DNA of 64,000 nt from Helicobacter pylori (lineage in GTDB: Bacteria > Campylobacterota > Campylobacteria > Campylobacterales > Helicobacteraceae). Positions 62,930 to 64,000 of this stretch are shown here, piece by piece. The translations under genes and the position numbers were made by a program. The DNA is taken from positions 186,001 through 250,000 of the forward strand of contig NZ_CP011487.1 of NCBI RefSeq assembly GCF_001653475.1, read 5' to 3'. Within the stretch, counting starts at the first letter, position 1; every line of letters starts with the position of its first letter. The notes beneath the pieces were generated by a model. It did no database searches. It saw only the letters and a program-made list of their open reading frames with translations, and was not told where the DNA came from.

Positions 62930-63961
62930 ATGCAAGAAATTTTAATCCCCTTAAAAGAAAAAAGCTATAAAGTGTTTTTGGGGGAACTGCCTGAAATTGA
63001 ATTGAAACAAAAAGCTCTCATTATTAGCGATAGCATCGTGGCCGGGTTGCATTTATCGTATTTATTGGAGCGCTTGAAAGCCTTAGAAGTGAGAGTGTGT
63101 GTGATAGAGTCCGGAGAAAAATACAAGAATTTTAATTCATTAGAGCGCATTTTAAACAACGCCTTTGAAATGCAATTAAACCGCCATTCTTTAATGATAG
63201 CCCTTGGTGGGGGAGTGATAAGCGATATGGTGGGGTTTGCGAGCAGTATTTATTTTAGGGGGATTGATTTTATTAATATCCCTACGACTTTACTCGCTCA
63301 AGTGGATGCGAGCGTGGGGGGGAAAACAGGGATTAATACGCCTTATGGCAAGAATTTAATCGGATCGTTCCACCAGCCTGAAGCGGTTTATATTGATTTG
63401 TCTTTTTTAAAAACCCTTGAAAAAAGGGAATTTCAAGCAGGGGTTGCTGAAATCATTAAAATGGCGGTGTGTTTTGATAAAAACCTAGTAGAAATACTAG
63501 AAACAAAGGATTTAAAAGATTGTTTAGAAGAAGTGGTTTTTCAAAGCGTCAGTATCAAAGCTCAAGTCGTTATGCAAGATGAAAAAGAGCGCAATATCAG
63601 GGCCGGGTTGAATTACGGGCATACCTTTGGGCATGCGATAGAAAAAGAGACTCATTATGAGCGATTTTTGCATGGCGAAGCGATCGCTATTGGCATGCGC
63701 ATGGCTAATGATTTAGCCCTTTCTTTAGGCATGCTCACTTTAAAAGAATACGAACGCATAGAAAATTTATTGAAAAAATTTGATTTGATATTCAATTACA
63801 AAATCACCGATATTCAAAAATTTTACGAACGCTTGTTTTTAGACAAAAAAAGCGAGAATGAGACAATAAAATTCATTCTGCCTAAAGGCATTGGAGCGTT
63901 TGAGATTGCCTCTCATATCCCTAGAGAAACGATCATAAGAGTGTTAGAAAAATGGTGTTAA
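62930..63961 (+). CDS. aroB: 3-dehydroquinate synthase
   Basis: A 343-residue NAD- and metal-dependent shikimate-pathway enzyme. The glycine-rich [24 protein letters not shown] (about 87-110), [20 protein letters not shown] (about 115-134, split) and the metal/His sites in [10 protein letters not shown] and [11 protein letters not shown] and [11 protein letters not shown] are visible. ATG 62930. Its stop overlaps the start of the next gene by 10 bp. Confidence 0.97.
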   Translation: MQEILIPLKEKSYKVFLGELPEIELKQKALIISDSIVAGLHLSYLLERLKALEVRVCVIESGEKYKNFNSLERILNNAFEMQLNRHSLMIALGGGVISDMVGFASSIYFRGIDFINIPTTLLAQVDASVGGKTGINTPYGKNLIGSFHQPEAVYIDLSFLKTLEKREFQAGVAEIIKMAVCFDKNLVEILETKDLKDCLEEVVFQSVSIKAQVVMQDEKERNIRAGLNYGHTFGHAIEKETHYERFLHGEAIAIGMRMANDLALSLGMLTLKEYERIENLLKKFDLIFNYKITDIQKFYERLFLDKKSENETIKFILPKGIGAFEIASHIPRETIIRVLEKWC

Positions 63962-64000
63962 GGGTATTATTATTCTTTTGTTTTTTGTTTTTACAAGCAG
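63952..64000 (+). CDS. N-terminal fragment of a signal-peptide-bearing membrane protein (HP0284/MscS-like by position)
   Basis: ATG 63952 overlaps the aroB stop and opens [16 protein letters not shown], a hydrophobic signal-like segment running off the window edge. By gene order in H. pylori the next gene is a mechanosensitive-channel-like protein; the fragment itself shows only a membrane-targeting N-terminus. Confidence 0.6.
   Translation, partial: MVLRVLLFFCFLFLQA

Overview
This 64-kb window is chromosomal DNA of Helicobacter pylori or a very close relative. The evidence is four Hop outer-membrane proteins with the EDDGFYMSVGYQ-type mature N-terminus and aromatic C-terminus, the neutrophil-activating protein NapA, an Hcp Sel1-repeat protein, the minimal NifS/NifU iron-sulfur system, the atypical flagellar kinase FlgS, and a gene order that matches, as I recall it, HP0217-HP0284 of strain 26695. 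Locus numbers quoted below come from memory and gene order only. The DNA is AT-rich, genes are tightly packed, TTG/GTG starts are frequent, and promoters are mostly extended -10 boxes (TGnTATAAT-like) without a clear -35.

Layout. 1-7 kb: end of a glycosyltransferase-like gene, a PEBP-family protein, a small protein with a transposase-like helix-turn-helix, nifS-nifU, a ribbon-helix-helix regulator, radA, and a fused methionine sulfoxide reductase msrAB with two plausible starts. 7-14 kb: TauE-type exporter, hopM, a short SulP permease, tRNA-Asn, hopA and kdsB. 14-18 kb: the periplasmic thiol oxidoreductase HP0231 (DsbK) and three small envelope genes, then a 512-bp gene-free stretch with a cloverleaf-like fold. 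18-28.4 kb (minus strand): hcpE, a monoheme cytochrome c, hemC, proS, hemA, a polyprenyl synthase, two small genes, napA, then flgS, a FlgJ-like rod protein and flgI. 28.6-34.4 kb: rhpA RNA helicase, an SPFH protein, a small membrane protein, then oppD/oppC on the minus strand without the rest of the transporter. 34.5-44 kb: tRNA-Ala, hopF-hopG, purA, a FliJ-like gene, a frameshifted MotE-like gene, rseP, xseA and a two-gene restriction-modification locus. 44-60.2 kb: plus-strand run of clpB, ccdA, a degenerate dihydroorotase, an amidohydrolase, HP0268, miaB, lpxJ, pilM/N/O-like genes, a CxxCxxCC protein, a TPR protein, a TrpC-like half-barrel, ferredoxin, ppx/gppA, waaC and lpxL. 60.3-64 kb: tgt (minus), an RCK-domain protein, aroB and the start of a further membrane-protein gene.

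Themes. Flagellar parts recur: FlgS/FlgJ-like/FlgI, FliJ-like/MotE-like, and the PilM/N/O-like trio that I recall being reported as a flagellar cage component. Envelope assembly recurs as well: LpxJ, LpxL, WaaC and KdsB for LPS, four Hops, and periplasmic redox proteins (HP0231, CcdA, MsrAB) together with HcpE, a disulfide-rich substrate.

The most notable observations are the tandem ribosome-binding sites of msrAB, the orphan PilMNO-like set inside an operon with lipid A genes, two enzyme-like proteins that have lost catalytic residues (PyrC-like and TrpC-like), the single-base frameshift in the MotE-like gene, the T12 tract upstream of hopM, and the structured gene-free region at 17.6-18.1 kb. 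No CRISPR array, insertion sequence, prophage or rRNA gene was seen.
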